From Crambe crambe (lineage: Eukaryota > Porifera > Demospongiae > Poecilosclerida > Crambeidae), in contig OZ004585.1 of NCBI GenBank assembly GCA_963924555.1, forward strand, positions 1,377,488 to 1,441,487: 64,000 nucleotides of DNA, written 5' to 3'. Under the pieces are notes generated by a model. The model had not been told where the DNA came from. It did no database searches and worked only from the letters and a program-made list of their open reading frames with translations. Below are positions 33,289 to 44,800 of the stretch, in pieces. The translations under genes and the position numbers were made by a program. The number at the start of each line of letters is the position of its first letter. The first letter of the stretch is position 1.

Positions 33289-34674
33289 ATGGCTTCCAAG
33301 TTAGTCCCTTCTGGATACGAAGAAAATGACTTCTTATCTGAACCGGATGATGCTCTGAAGTGTTTGATCTGTTTAGCAGTAGCTAGAGACCCGTGGCAGC
33401 ATGGGAAGTGTGGCAAGCTATTCTGTGAGAAGTGCTTAGATGAACATGGGAAAGACAAGCCTTGTCCCAATTGCAGGATGAAGCAGCCACTGTATTTGGA
33501 AGATGCCAAGAGTGAGTGATATAGAAGCTATTAGCTAAACACACACCTATTCTATTCTTTAGGTAAGAGGGAAATCAAAGCACTTCGTGTGAAATGTGAA
33601 AATGCTGAGAGAGGATGTGAATGGGTGGGAACCGTTGGTGAATTACGTCAGCATTTGTTCAGGTGTGGAGCAATTTGCCCTGATGAATCAAAGCAAAAGG
33701 ATACAACCGTGATAGCGTGTAAATATGAGAGCTTTGGATGTGGTGTAAAGTCAATCAGAAAAGATGTGAAAATACATGAACGTATTGACAAAGACTTACA
33801 TCTTCAACTAGCCCTCAATACTGTGACCAAATTGCAATTAGCTAAGAAGGAGAGTGACGCTGAGCTAAAAAGAACTGCATCATCAATGAAGAAAATGAGG
33901 AAAGTAAAAGAATCTATGAAGAGAGAGAGAGATATAACAGAAGCCAAATTGAAATCGGCCATAAAGGAGAAAAACGAAACGGCTAAAGTAAAAGCATCAA
34001 TGAAGAGAGAGAGAGATGCTGCAGAAGCTAAATTGAAATTGGCCATGAAGGAGAAAAATGACATAGCTGTCAAGTTGGCATCGACGAAGAAAGAGAAAGA
34101 TGACATGGAAGGCAAGTTTGTAGCAATGGCAGCCAAGTTGGAGTCATGTAACGTTTTAAAAAGGGATCAGGCAATACTTTTAAGACTAACTGATTATTTG
34201 AGAAATAATCGACCACAGATCTTTTATATTTGCACTGATGGATACAATTTGTCTATAACGGTGTACCCTGGTGGATATTCTGGATATGTATCGGTAAATG
34301 TGTGTTTTCTGGAAGGCAAACATGATGACGAAGTAGACTGGCCGTTTATCGGAACTATTAAACTGGAGTTACTGAATCAGTTGTCAGATATGAACAACCA
34401 CTATAAAAAGATATCCTATTCCAAGAAGGACAATGCACGTGTTGGATCTTCTCGGTGTATTCATCTTATTCCTGAGTCTGAACTCTATTATAACCACTCA
34501 CAGAACACACTATACCTCTTATTCCCTCATGATATGATGTTTCTTAGTGTATCAGTTCAACATGAAGACAGAATCAAAGACAAGAGTTATGAAGCAACGT
34601 ATCTTATTATAACAGCAGCAGTCATCATTTTGTTCTCTTCATCATTTTTTTTCTTCAAACAGAATTTCTGTTGA
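33289..34674 (+). CDS. TRAF-like protein, 444 aa, reduced zinc fingers, repeated coiled coil, C-terminal anchor
   Basis: Exons 33289-33511 and 33563-34674 (51-nt intron, phase 1), 1335 nt. RING-like domain at residues about 24-66 (CLIC, CGKLFC, CPNC). Compared with the other members the middle zinc fingers are missing: after the first finger (CENAERGCEW) the protein goes nearly straight to the last one (ACKYESFGCGVKS). The coiled coil carries repeated 28-residue units (SMKRERDxxEAKLK...KEKN). MATH follows (RLTDYLRNN, WPFIGTIKLELLNQ), then a hydrophobic end (TYLIITAAVIILF) that could be a tail anchor. A near-identical copy is at 60936. About 100 bp of upstream sequence is also conserved between the two copies. 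Confidence 0.88.
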
Positions 34675-34834
34675 GTTGCCATGATAATTAGCTGCTCACA
34701 TTATTGTGGCTAGCTCCATACCACAAAATCACACCTCTCCTCTGCGTTGTGTCCTTCTATTTATAGATATACACAGTGTAGGTCTAATAATAGCTGGCAC
34801 CTATATATAGACTAAACATGATGCGACTCCAAAA

Positions 34835-36985
34835 ATGGCTTCTGAGTTAGCCTCTGGATATGACTGTATCGACTTTGTGTCCGAACCTGATGATAGTTTG
34901 ACATGTCTCATCTGTTTAGCAGTGGCTAGAGACCCATGGCAGCATGGGCATGGAAATTGTGGCAGACTATTCTGTGAGTTTTGTCTAAATAAGCACGGAA
35001 AGGACAAACCTTGTCCCAATTGCAGGATGGAGAGGCCATCATACTTCGAAGATAGCAGGAGTAAGTGATCACTGCATATTTTTTTGAGTGAAAAAATAGG
35101 GAGCCTTAGTTATAGACCGTCTAGCTAAACCCTGGCTCTGGCTTCATCTTATTTCTCAAGTACGCAGACTGTACATCGAATTAGCTAATACTCTGCTTAT
35201 GAGAAAAGGGTATTGGGGCTGGGCTATAGCCTTGTCCCAGGCTCTAAAATTTTGCGGAGCAGACAAATAGTCTTTCCACTGGTACTCTCTTTTTAAACAA
35301 TGTTCATTTAAATGTTTCTCCCAGAGGCACGTGGTTAGCCTGGGTACAAGGCTAGGCTGGGATAAAAAAGTACAATATCAATATTTGATACATAACTTCC
35401 TGTTGGTAGCTACTCTAGCTACAGTGTGCCCTCATCCCAGATCCCATGCATAAATTAATAGTGTAGCATGGGATAAACCAGTGGGGCCTGAAGTGTGTAC
35501 TCATTGAGAATCTAAAGCTACAAGCCATTAATACCCAAATCTAGTACTGATCTGACTATACTCTTCTACTAGGTAAACGAGAAATCAAAGCACTTTGTGT
35601 CAAATGCGGTGAGAAAAGATGCACATGGAAAGGAACTTTGGGAGTGCTAGACCAACATGTGGCCACTTGCAAGTTCACTCAAGTTCCTTGTCCCAAGGAG
35701 TGCAAACAAATCATAAGGAGAAAAGATTTGGAGAAACATTTAAATGAACATTGTTTAAAAAGAGAGTACCAATGTAAGTATTGTGGAAGGAGGGATATGT
35801 ACATTAACATAACCGGTATCCATGACAATATATGTGAAAGAAAAATACTCCCTTGTCCAAATGCTGAATGTGTTGAAACAGTGGAACGTGCTAAAATCAA
35901 TATGCATCTTGAAAATGACAGTGAATATGCTTTAATATCATGCATGTATGAGAGCATTGGATGTGATGTGAAGTTAAAGAGAAAAGATATGGGAGCACAT
36001 GAGCAGGATGATAAGGCACACCTCCATCAGGCTCTCAACACTGTGGTCAAATTACAAGGTGACCTACAATCATTAAAAGTATTCAAAGCATCAGCTAAGA
36101 AAGAAAGGGAACACTTGGCAGTCCAGATGAAGAGAGAGAATGCAATGAGATTGGAATCAGCAATGAAAAGTGTAGCATTGACGGAGAAAGCATGGCAGAC
36201 AAGTTGAAATTGGCAAGAAAAGCTATAACATCATTAAAGCATGAAAAAGAAGCCATATTGCTGTCAGCTTCAAAGGCTCTGGAATCACTGAAGAAGGAAA
36301 ACAAAGATCAAAGAATTAAACTACAATCAGCCAAAACTACAATCAGCCAAAACGACTATAGCATCATTGAAGAAAGATAAGGCAGTTGAAATGACAAAGC
36401 ATTTGATGAAGAGGAATGAAGCACTGAAGGAAGAAAATAAAGATATGGCTTCAACTATTGCAACAATGGAGTTGATAAAGCAAGAAAGGGACAATATTGC
36501 AGCTCAATTAGAAGAATTCATGGAGGGAATTGCATCAATGGAGAGAGATAAACCAAAGAAGTCACAAGTATCAATGGCACGAGAGAATGAAGGTGTCAAT
36601 CAGTTGGAATCTGCTCAAAAAGGAGAATCAATCACATTGAGAATGAAAGATTATGCAAATATAAAGAGAAATGGTGAGTTTTTTTCCTTTACTGTAAGTA
36701 TTGAAGAATACAAAATGTGTATTGAAGTATACCCTGATGGGCAGGGAGACCATGAGGGCACACATATATCAGTACTTGTGAAGCTATTACAAGATAATGA
36801 ACAATCAGCTTGGCCGTTCACTGGAACCATTGAATTCGAGTTGCTCAATCAGTTGGCAGACACTAACCATCACATTAAGACATTATCCCTCAACATTGAA
36901 GAAGATGATGTCACTATATGTTGCTGCAATTATTTGGTTCGTAGGTGCAATTATTTGGATCATAGCTAGCTGTATTTGGAAGTGA
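34835..36985 (+). pseudogene. TRAF-like gene with compensating frameshifts
   Basis: Exons 34835-35060 and 35573 onward. The RING exon and zinc fingers are intact (CGRLFC, CPKECKQ, HLNEHC). In the coiled coil one base is missing near 36191 (paralogues suggest KDMADKL at this point), which leads to a TGA at 36205. Further on, the 16-bp word CTACAATCAGCCAAAA is duplicated in tandem near 36332, which returns the reading frame to the original one, so MATH (ITLRMKDYANIKRN, WPFTGTIEFELLNQ) is in frame with the RING. MATH is cut short after EEDD. A hydrophobic segment typical of the anchors of this family (AAIIWFVGAIIWIIAS) follows in a different frame, ending at 36985. I call it a pseudogene; sequencing error could explain the single-base change but not all three. 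The 512-nt intron is much longer than in neighbours. Confidence 0.75.
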
Positions 36986-38174
36986 CGTACTGCTACTCTT
37001 TCTTCTTCTTTATTACTTTTGGCTTAGCTATCTTTCGATAATTATGATCAAACTTTCATTTTCCTAAAATCATAGATAATATGTAGCTAGCCACATAGCT
37101 AGCTACCTCATTGGTTATAGCACTACAAGAAGAAGCAATTATTGCTAAGAAGAGGCTGAATTAATAGCTATTATACGTCCTTCAACTTGGATAGAGGAAG
37201 ATCCTTATTAAATTTGGTGGATGGGTGGTGTGTATGTATGTCTCCTTTAACTACCAAATCACCCGCAATGACTCTATCTTAGTTCATACTACACTACCTA
37301 TATCTATCATATAGCTAGCTTTATTTTCACATTTAAAACACCAGCAGAGAGCTGATTTAGTGTTACATGAATTGGTTTTTTTGTTTTTGTTTTAGCCACA
37401 CACCAGTCTCACACTGACTGTAGCTAGCATGTGCCATCTACTGGAAATAGTGTTCTGCATCCCATAATTATGTCTTGTTAGCAGATTTACTTGTGTCTGT
37501 CTCAGCATGTGCTGGGTATACATTTTAGAGGCTCAGCTAGCTATATAGTGCGCTCAGATTCCTTACGGGTGTTTTATAAGATGAGCTACATACCTTTCAA
37601 CCGCTAATGCACTCCAGCCAGCAGCCTTAGTGAATGACGTCATCAAGTAAATTTTAGTGGTTAAACTAGGGTCCGGGTATGTTTGTGTAACATATTCAAT
37701 TGCAATTGGTGAAAGTCATTTGTACTTCAACTTCTTAGGCAGTGGTGGTGGCAGCAGCATGCACTAACATACCAACCATCCGGATTGGGCGTTAAATCCA
37801 GACATCCAGGAATCAACAGAAAAAAATCGAGGGAACGTTTTTATTATGCCTAGGTGCTCTTTATGGCTACATTACTAGATTCTGCCTTGAAGCCTATGAT
37901 TGTTCATCCAGGGAAATTAATTCAAATCCATGGAGAAATATCCCAGATCCAGAGAAGCATGCACTTATAATGCTTACCCCTTAGAAAGCCAAGCGCATAC
38001 ATAGATAAGCTATGATAAAATCATTATACTGTAGAAAGCAATAAGCGAGCATGTTTCATTTATGGGGTTAAAGGTCAAGCGAACGTATGCGCATGCGTAT
38101 TAAATGTGAAAAAAAAAAATGAAAAAAAAAATTAAATGTGACGAAATCTCAGGGGGCGGGGCTCGCCAATAAAC
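36986..38174. other. Intergenic and 5' flank of a TRAF-like gene
   Basis: No gene recognised. Sequence at 37628-37670 (TGAATGACGTCATCAAG, then GTGGTTAAA) matches the region directly before the ATG of the 62901 paralogue. Here about 490 bp of unrelated sequence separate it from the ATG, so one copy has gained or the other lost a segment. Confidence 0.55.
37635..37642. promoter_or_regulatory. Candidate CRE/ATF site TGACGTCA
   Basis: A perfect 8-bp CRE palindrome, conserved with its flanks at 62861 upstream of the paralogous gene. Function is inferred from the match and its conservation only. Confidence 0.4.
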
Positions 38175-39309
38175 ATGACCGCTCCTTCTGGCCATGAGTG
38201 TAACTTCATATCTGAGCCCGATGATAGTTTCAAGTGTTTGATCTGTTTAGCAGTAGCTAGAGATCCGTGGCAACATGGGAATGGGAAGTGTGGCAGGCTA
38301 TTCTGCGAGAAATGTCTAAACAAACATGGCAAAGACAAGCCTTGTCCCAATTGCAGGATGGAGCAGCCACTCTACTTTGAAGATTGCAAGAGTAAGTGAT
38401 CGACTCACTAGCTAATACCATTCACTTTTGATGAAATTTTTATTCTCAGGTAAAAGAGAGGTTATAGCTTTCCATGTTAAATGTGATAATGTTGAGAGAG
38501 GGTGTGATTGGGAAGGAACTGTTGGTACACTAGAGAAACATTTAGACTCTTGCAATATCACTCCAATTCCTTGCCCAAAGAAGTGTAAGCACAATGATAT
38601 GATTCGAACTGTAATGAGGAAAGATTTGGAAAGACATTTAGCAGAAGATTGTATGAACAGGGACTATGAATGTACACATTGCAAGAAGAAGGACACATTT
38701 GCCAACATAACAGAAATTCATGACAATTTATGTGGAAAGAAAATAGTTCCGTGTCCTAATATCGGATGCACTGAAAACATGGAACGAGCCAAACTAAAAA
38801 AGCATGTCAATAAGTGTGGTTACACCATAGTCTCATGCAAGCACACACACACTGGGTGTGACAAAAAATTGAGGAGAAAGGATATGAAAGCACATGAACA
38901 GGACTACAAGGCTCAACTCCATCAACCTCTAAATACTATGGCCAAACTACAACATGAATTAAAATCGGCCAGTAAAGACATGGAACCAGCAATGAAGACC
39001 AGAGCCTCAATGGATAAGACAAATAAAGATAACGCTATTAAGTTGAAATCAGCAACAAAGGTCAAGAAATCATTGAAAAAAGAAAATGAGTCAGAATTGT
39101 GGTTGCTGAATCAGTTAGCAGATGCCAACAGCCACCTTACAGGGTATGATCGAAAGAAATGGAAGACTCCCAGGTTCAAAGTCAACCGTAGAGGTAGACT
39201 CAATTATCACCATGGGGGTGGAGTCAATCAGGTCCTATCTTGTATGTGTATAGGATTTCTTCTAGTTTCCCCAAGTATCATTTTGATTTCTGGTTTATGT
39301 CTCAAGTAG
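38175..39309 (+). CDS. TRAF-like protein with vestigial MATH and C-terminal anchor, 358 aa
   Basis: Exons 38175-38391 and 38450-39309 (58-nt intron, phase 1), 1077 nt. RING-like domain at residues about 19-63; two residues (GN) are added between the His and the third Cys (QHGNGKCGRLFC). A full zinc-finger block follows (CPKKCKHND, HLAEDCMN, CGKKIVPCPN). The coiled coil is short and runs straight into ELWLLNQLADANSH, the middle of a MATH domain; its first and last strands are missing. A basic stretch is followed by a hydrophobic end (CIGFLLVSPSIILISGLCL). Ligand binding through MATH is therefore doubtful, and the protein may act as a membrane-anchored RING/zinc-finger protein. The same architecture recurs at 62901, so it is not a one-off lesion. 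Confidence 0.83.
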
Positions 39310-40232
39310 CTAGCATAATAGACTCGTATAATCTCTATTATCAGTAGACCAGAGCCTCCAAGAGCCAGGTTATTTTCATGCCAGGGCACAGCTATGTTTC
39401 ATGTTGGACTTGGCATGAAATTGTGCCCTAAAATGGGAACACTTTATACTGAAATCAGTTTGGAGGCACTGATAGACTCAGCTATAAGTTCCTCCAAGTG
39501 TGTGATTGTTTTTATTGTCTTAGCAGATATGTAGGCTCAATCTTTTTTACTGCATCATTATAGTTAGCACATATTATATAGCTATGGCTATGATCAAAGA
39601 TGACCAGGGAGATCCAACAAAATTAATTATTTTTTCTGTGTTTCTGCTCTAAAGTAGCTAGTATAATTAGAGGAACATAATATGAGCTAATTTAATGTGG
39701 TTACTACAGCCATCATCATCTTAGGCTATGGCAAGAAAGAAATGGTCTATACATGACACATCCATTTTGGCTTGCACTTTCAAGGTCACACATTAGATAA
39801 CTCAGTGCATACTAACTGAGACTTCCTTAACAATCACACCTGTGACCGTGCATGTGTCACTTAAAAAATATCTTTCGGAGCACTTTGGCTTTCATTTTCA
39901 AGGTCACACATTAGATAACTCAGTGCAATAGGAGTGAAGCTGCAGAGGAAAATATATACCACCCTTATAAGTTCCCCTCAGGGCCCCTATTCTGATAAAA
40001 TTCATGGCCTGGAACTAGTGAATAGCTACAATTTTGAAGTATGGTTATTATCAATCCCTAGAGATGTAATATTACACGTGTTCATAATTATATCTTCATA
40101 AGAAATACATGCTGTGTATTATGTCTAGACTCCTTATAAATGGCTCTTTCTAATAGCTACGTACCTGCATGTGACCATGACTGTGTATGATAACTTGAAT
40201 TCACCAAGGAAGTTAGGTAGCTATAACTAACC
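39310..40232. other. Intergenic
   Basis: No gene recognised. The phrase AAGGTCACACATTAGATAAC with TCAGTGCA is present twice (about 39781 and 39899), indicating a local duplication of about 120 bp. Confidence 0.5.
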
Positions 40233-41453
40233 ATGGCTTCTAAGTCAGGGAAAGAAGTGAACGGCCATGATTGTAACTTTGTACCCGAACCAAGCGATTC
40301 TCTGATCTGTTTAGCAGTGGCTAGAGATCCATGGCAGCATGGGAAGTGTGGCAGGCTATTCTGTGAGAAATGCTTGGATGAGTATGGAAAAGACAAGCCT
40401 TGTCCCAACTGCAAGATGGCGAAAGCTATGTACTTGGAAGACAATAAGAGTGAGTGAGAGAAGTTAACATAACCAGGTAGCTATACGATGAAAAACCTCC
40501 AATAAAGGACACTCTGAAAGAGGACAAACCTCTCAATAAAGGACAATCTAAAAGTACCTTAACCTCTCTACAAAGGTAAAAGGTCGGGTCCCAAGTATGT
40601 CCATTATTTTGGAAGTTCAATAAAGTGATTCAATATTGTAAACTTATAATAACTAAAACGTATATGCATAGGTAAAAGAGAGATCGAAATTCTCAGTGTT
40701 AAATGTGATAATGTCAAGGGAGGGTGCCAGTGGTGTGGATCTCTTGCCTCACTTGACGATCATCTTAAAATCATTTGTGAGTACAATATGACATCGTGCA
40801 AGTATAAGAGCATCGGATGTGACGTGCAACTGATAAGAAAAATCATGGGGGCACATGAGCAGGATGATAAGGCACACATCCATCAGGCACTCAGTACTGT
40901 GGTTAAGCTGCAAGAGGATCAAAAGAAATCAGCTAATGCTATAGCACTATTAAAAAGAGGATCGATTGTCTTTAAAGTCACAGATTATGAAAAGAAAAGG
41001 GCTAATAATGAGATAGTTTTATCACGGTCTTTTTATACTGCTGATGGGTACAACATGTGCATTGAGGTGGACACTAACGGGGATAGCGAGGGCAAGGGGA
41101 CACACGTCTCAGTCTACGAGCGTATCTTGAAAGGTGACTATGACGAGGAATTAAATTGGCCATTTATCGGAACTGTCAAGTTTGAGCTGCTGAATCAGTT
41201 GGATGATGCAAACCACCATCACGTGTCCACAAACATTTCTAAAGAAAATAAAGCATGCATTGGAGGTACCTCTTGGGGTAGCACTATGTTCATCCCCCAG
41301 TCTAAGCTCTCTCGTGATCCAGTTAACAACACACAGTACCTGAAGGACAACACTCTGTATTTCAGAGTAACTGTCGAATTATCTGATCGTAAGCCTTGGC
41401 TGGAGTGCACTCCAATTGAACACCCTTTTGGTTCGACAATTGCTCAACAGTAA
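40233..41453 (+). CDS. Short TRAF-like protein, 332 aa, RING lacking its first Cys
   Basis: Exons 40233-40449 and 40672-41453 (phase 1), 999 nt. Relative to all paralogues a 9-nt in-frame deletion removes Lys-Cys-Leu before ICLAVARDP, so the first zinc-binding Cys of the RING is gone. The rest (CGRLFC, CPNC) remains. Only one zinc finger plus the conserved last one remain (GGCQWCGS, SCKYKSIGCDVQL). The coiled coil is about 25 residues and the MATH domain is complete (IVFKVTDYEKKRANN, WPFIGTVKFELLNQ, YLKDNTLYFRVTV). The tail is not hydrophobic. It is the first gene of the 9.7-kb block that is duplicated at 49.9 kb; its copies at 49879 and 59683 are broken. Confidence 0.82.
40487..40625. mobile_element. 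Degraded CAGTGGAACC-family MITE in a TRAF intron
   Basis: It fills most of the intron and has AACCTCCAATAAAGGACA near the left end and CCATTATTTTGGAAG near the right. It is shared at the same position with the copies at about 50139-50276 and 59927-60063, so it was present before the segmental duplication. Confidence 0.6.
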
Positions 41454-41853
41454 ATCCATAATTATGAACCTTTCTGAGTTTATACAAAGTATGAGCTGAA
41501 CAAGTGGCTACATCACACTGATGGCTTCATTATTATCTTCTAATAGCTACGTAGCTAGTTGTTTGAAACTTGGCTAAAAATCACGCACACTCAGCTTCAT
41601 TCAGTGTTCTATGATATCTAGGAAGAAAAAATGTCTATACAAGTGGGAAGTTGTAAGCTGGGGACATACCATCCATCTGTGACCCCCTGCGTGCCCCCTG
41701 GATCCACCCCAAAGTGCGTCACAAAAAATTATTATTGAAAAGGAAGGGGTGCATTGTATAATGATGCTAAAATTACTTGTAGCTATAAGTGCATGATTAA
41801 TATAAATGCCTGCATGGGTAGTTTAAATAAAATGTAGGGGTAGTTAGCTAGTA
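41454..41853. other. Convergent intergenic spacer
   Basis: Lies between the 3' ends of the short TRAF-like gene and the minus-strand membrane-protein gene. It is duplicated at 51085-51495. No further feature seen. Confidence 0.5.
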
Positions 41854-44800
41854 TCATTTTCTTTCACCACTCTCCAATAATGCTTCACGTAATTCGGCCA
41901 TTGCTGTTTTGTTTGGTGCTGTGTTATTCTTTCTTGTGGTTCTTTCCTCGACTAACTGAGTATGAAGTGTTGCTTCGTTTCGCTTTCTGGCAAGAAACTG
42001 CACAAACGCTTTGTAGTACTTTAGTTTTCTTATTTGAAGATAGACATGATAGGCAAGAATACCAAAGAAAATGAAGAAGCTAACAGAAATTGAAACAGTT
42101 ATACCGTTGCATAGAGAGTCATCACTTTTGCCTCTGCTATCCAAGTAATGCAAAGTTGCTGATAAGATTCCTAAATTGAGAAGAAAACAAAATTCCAGTA
42201 AATTCATGTAGATGTTTTTATAGATTTCCGTAGCAAAGGTCTTAACAGTGAGTATTCCTGTAAGGACAAGAGCTAATGTATACATGTTCGTCAGCAATGC
42301 AGTATCTTTGTAGTTCGCAGCGAATGTAAGGAATAAGAAACAGCGTGTTAGTAACATTAATCCAGTCCAATAGCGATGCTTTTTGTTGTAAGGTGCATGG
42401 TATGCGTCTAGGATGGAGATGAAGGCTGTACTGTGAATCCATCTCAATCCTCGTTTTGGTGGCAGTGAACGTATACATTGGCCAAATATCAGTACCAGTG
42501 TGTAGGGAAGAAAGAGAATCAAAAGAACCAGCAAGGCTATGATAAACAGAGGAATGTGCCTCCCCTTCAAGTAGTCGATATTGCCATCATAGGTCCAGAC
42601 TCTGTAGGGAGTCAGCTGATCTGTCACATCATCTGCTCTGCCTTCCAATACTTGAGTGAATGTGAACACTGTGATGATAGTCTGGAGAATTTTGCTATAC
42701 GATAAGAGAAAGAGAGTAGCCAAAATGGCTATGCTGTTTCTGCCGAATATTTTCATAGCAGTCGATGAGTAGTAACTCGCTATTATGATTGCCCCCACAA
42801 GAAGCCAAATATAAAGAGGAAAGACAAACTGCAGCCAAGTCTTGTAATAGGCATCCATACCTGAATAAAAACATGTCTCAATTCCAAGATCTAGATTAAC
42901 CCATGATATGAAGACGGAGAGTATTGGATGAATGGAACAATAGTTGAGACTTGTTAATCCACTGATGGAGAGAGTGTTTGCATAAAATATCAGTCCATTG
43001 AGAGTTCCAGCAGAAATGGTTATGTTGCAGATTAACAAGAAAGTTACTAGCACTACTCCTGCCACAGCGAACAGAACTGTCAACCAAATGAAAGCATACC
43101 TGGAGCTTGTACACTGCAAGCATTTTGACCCTCCAAGCACAATGCTATAGTTATTTCGACATGAGCCACACAATATCCCACTGCGATGATTAGCACATTG
43201 ACTGTCTGGGTTGGAAATACTGATAACATCGTCTGTGCTTTTACAGTAATCGAAGGGACAGTTTCTATATATTTTCAGATTATCTTCATCGTATCTCAAC
43301 CAAATCAGTTGCTTTCTTTCAATAGAATTAGTCTCGATATCGCAAAGTGAAATATTAAAATATTTGGTTAATCTTCTGTCGCAGATGCACCTGTCCTTCT
43401 TCTGTTCAAACCCTACAGAGCATGGTAGCACTGTAACATTAATGGTGATGACAGATAACGAGGAGTCTCTACACGGTCCCTCAGGTTTAAGTACCAATGT
43501 TGCTACAGATTCTTTGGCATAAACATGATAGTGGAGATTCTCGCATTCATTGCCAATTTCTCTCCTTTCTTCTCCTTTGCCTAGCTGTGCTGATACATCG
43601 CTATAACCTGCTCTTACAAATCCTGGAACTGGATTTTCATCTTGATCCAATACAGCAACAGCTATACTCAAAGTCTCTCCCCGAATTTTTCTGGCATTGA
43701 ATTCTTTTTTACTGCAATCAGGCTGGAATCCATCTCTGCAGAAACACACACTAAGCGGTTCTGATGTTATTCCAAGTGGAATAGTATCATCATATCGTGA
43801 AATATCTTTGAATAGTCTCATTGTTGTTCCCAATGGTGTGATGACATCAGCTGGTTCACATCTGTCTAGCAAACCACCATAGAGGACTGAACCTTGACTT
43901 GCTGTGTTGTTCTTAAATATGAAATGAGATTTGTTGTTGTAATGGGTGCCTACTCTTACAAGACACTTACTGTTCGGTCCATAATTTTTTACACAATATT
44001 TATCAAGAAAAAAAATTGCTCCACCTTTACTGCTTGAGGATTTGGCAACATTATCGGATAGATCAACAATGGATGCATTTAGCAAGCTCATGTCTGAATT
44101 GATAACATACATTGCCCCTCCATTTCCCTGAGCAATATTGTGTGTTATATTGCAGGATCTATAGTAAGTTATGGATGAATCATCTATAAAAACTGCTCCT
44201 CCATTAACTAATGCTCTGTTGCTAGTGATGAAGTAATCCGTGAATCGTATAGTGCTTGAGTGAAAGTAAGCGAATCCACCTGATCCAGCCGAATTGAATT
44301 TTGAAGAGCCACCAATGAATTCCATCAGGATTTTATAAGAATTATGAAAGTATACACCACCCCCACTTCTTCCTGCATGGTTGGATATAAAGTTACTGTC
44401 GGCAATAAATGAATGGTAGTGCACTCCAATTGGAGTTCCTCCGATGTATTCTTGCAAATAAACTGCACCTCCTGAATCTTCCGCTGAATTGTGCTCAAAA
44501 TCACATTTAGTCATAGTCAATCGTGACTTGTAACTAAAAATAGCACCTCCAAATTTTCTTGCATGATTATCCAGAAATACTGTGTTAGTAATATCTATAA
44601 TCGATGAGTCTGAGTGCAGAGCACCACCTAAAGATGCTGTATTGTTAGAAAATCCACTATCTGTCAAAGCTACATGAGTCAACTTGAAGTGAAGAACACC
44701 AAAGTTTGCAGTTTGCCTGTGATTACCCAAAAATACAGATTTGTGAATTATAATTGAAGAATTTGCACATGATATTGCACCATTATTGGAATGGAACTCA

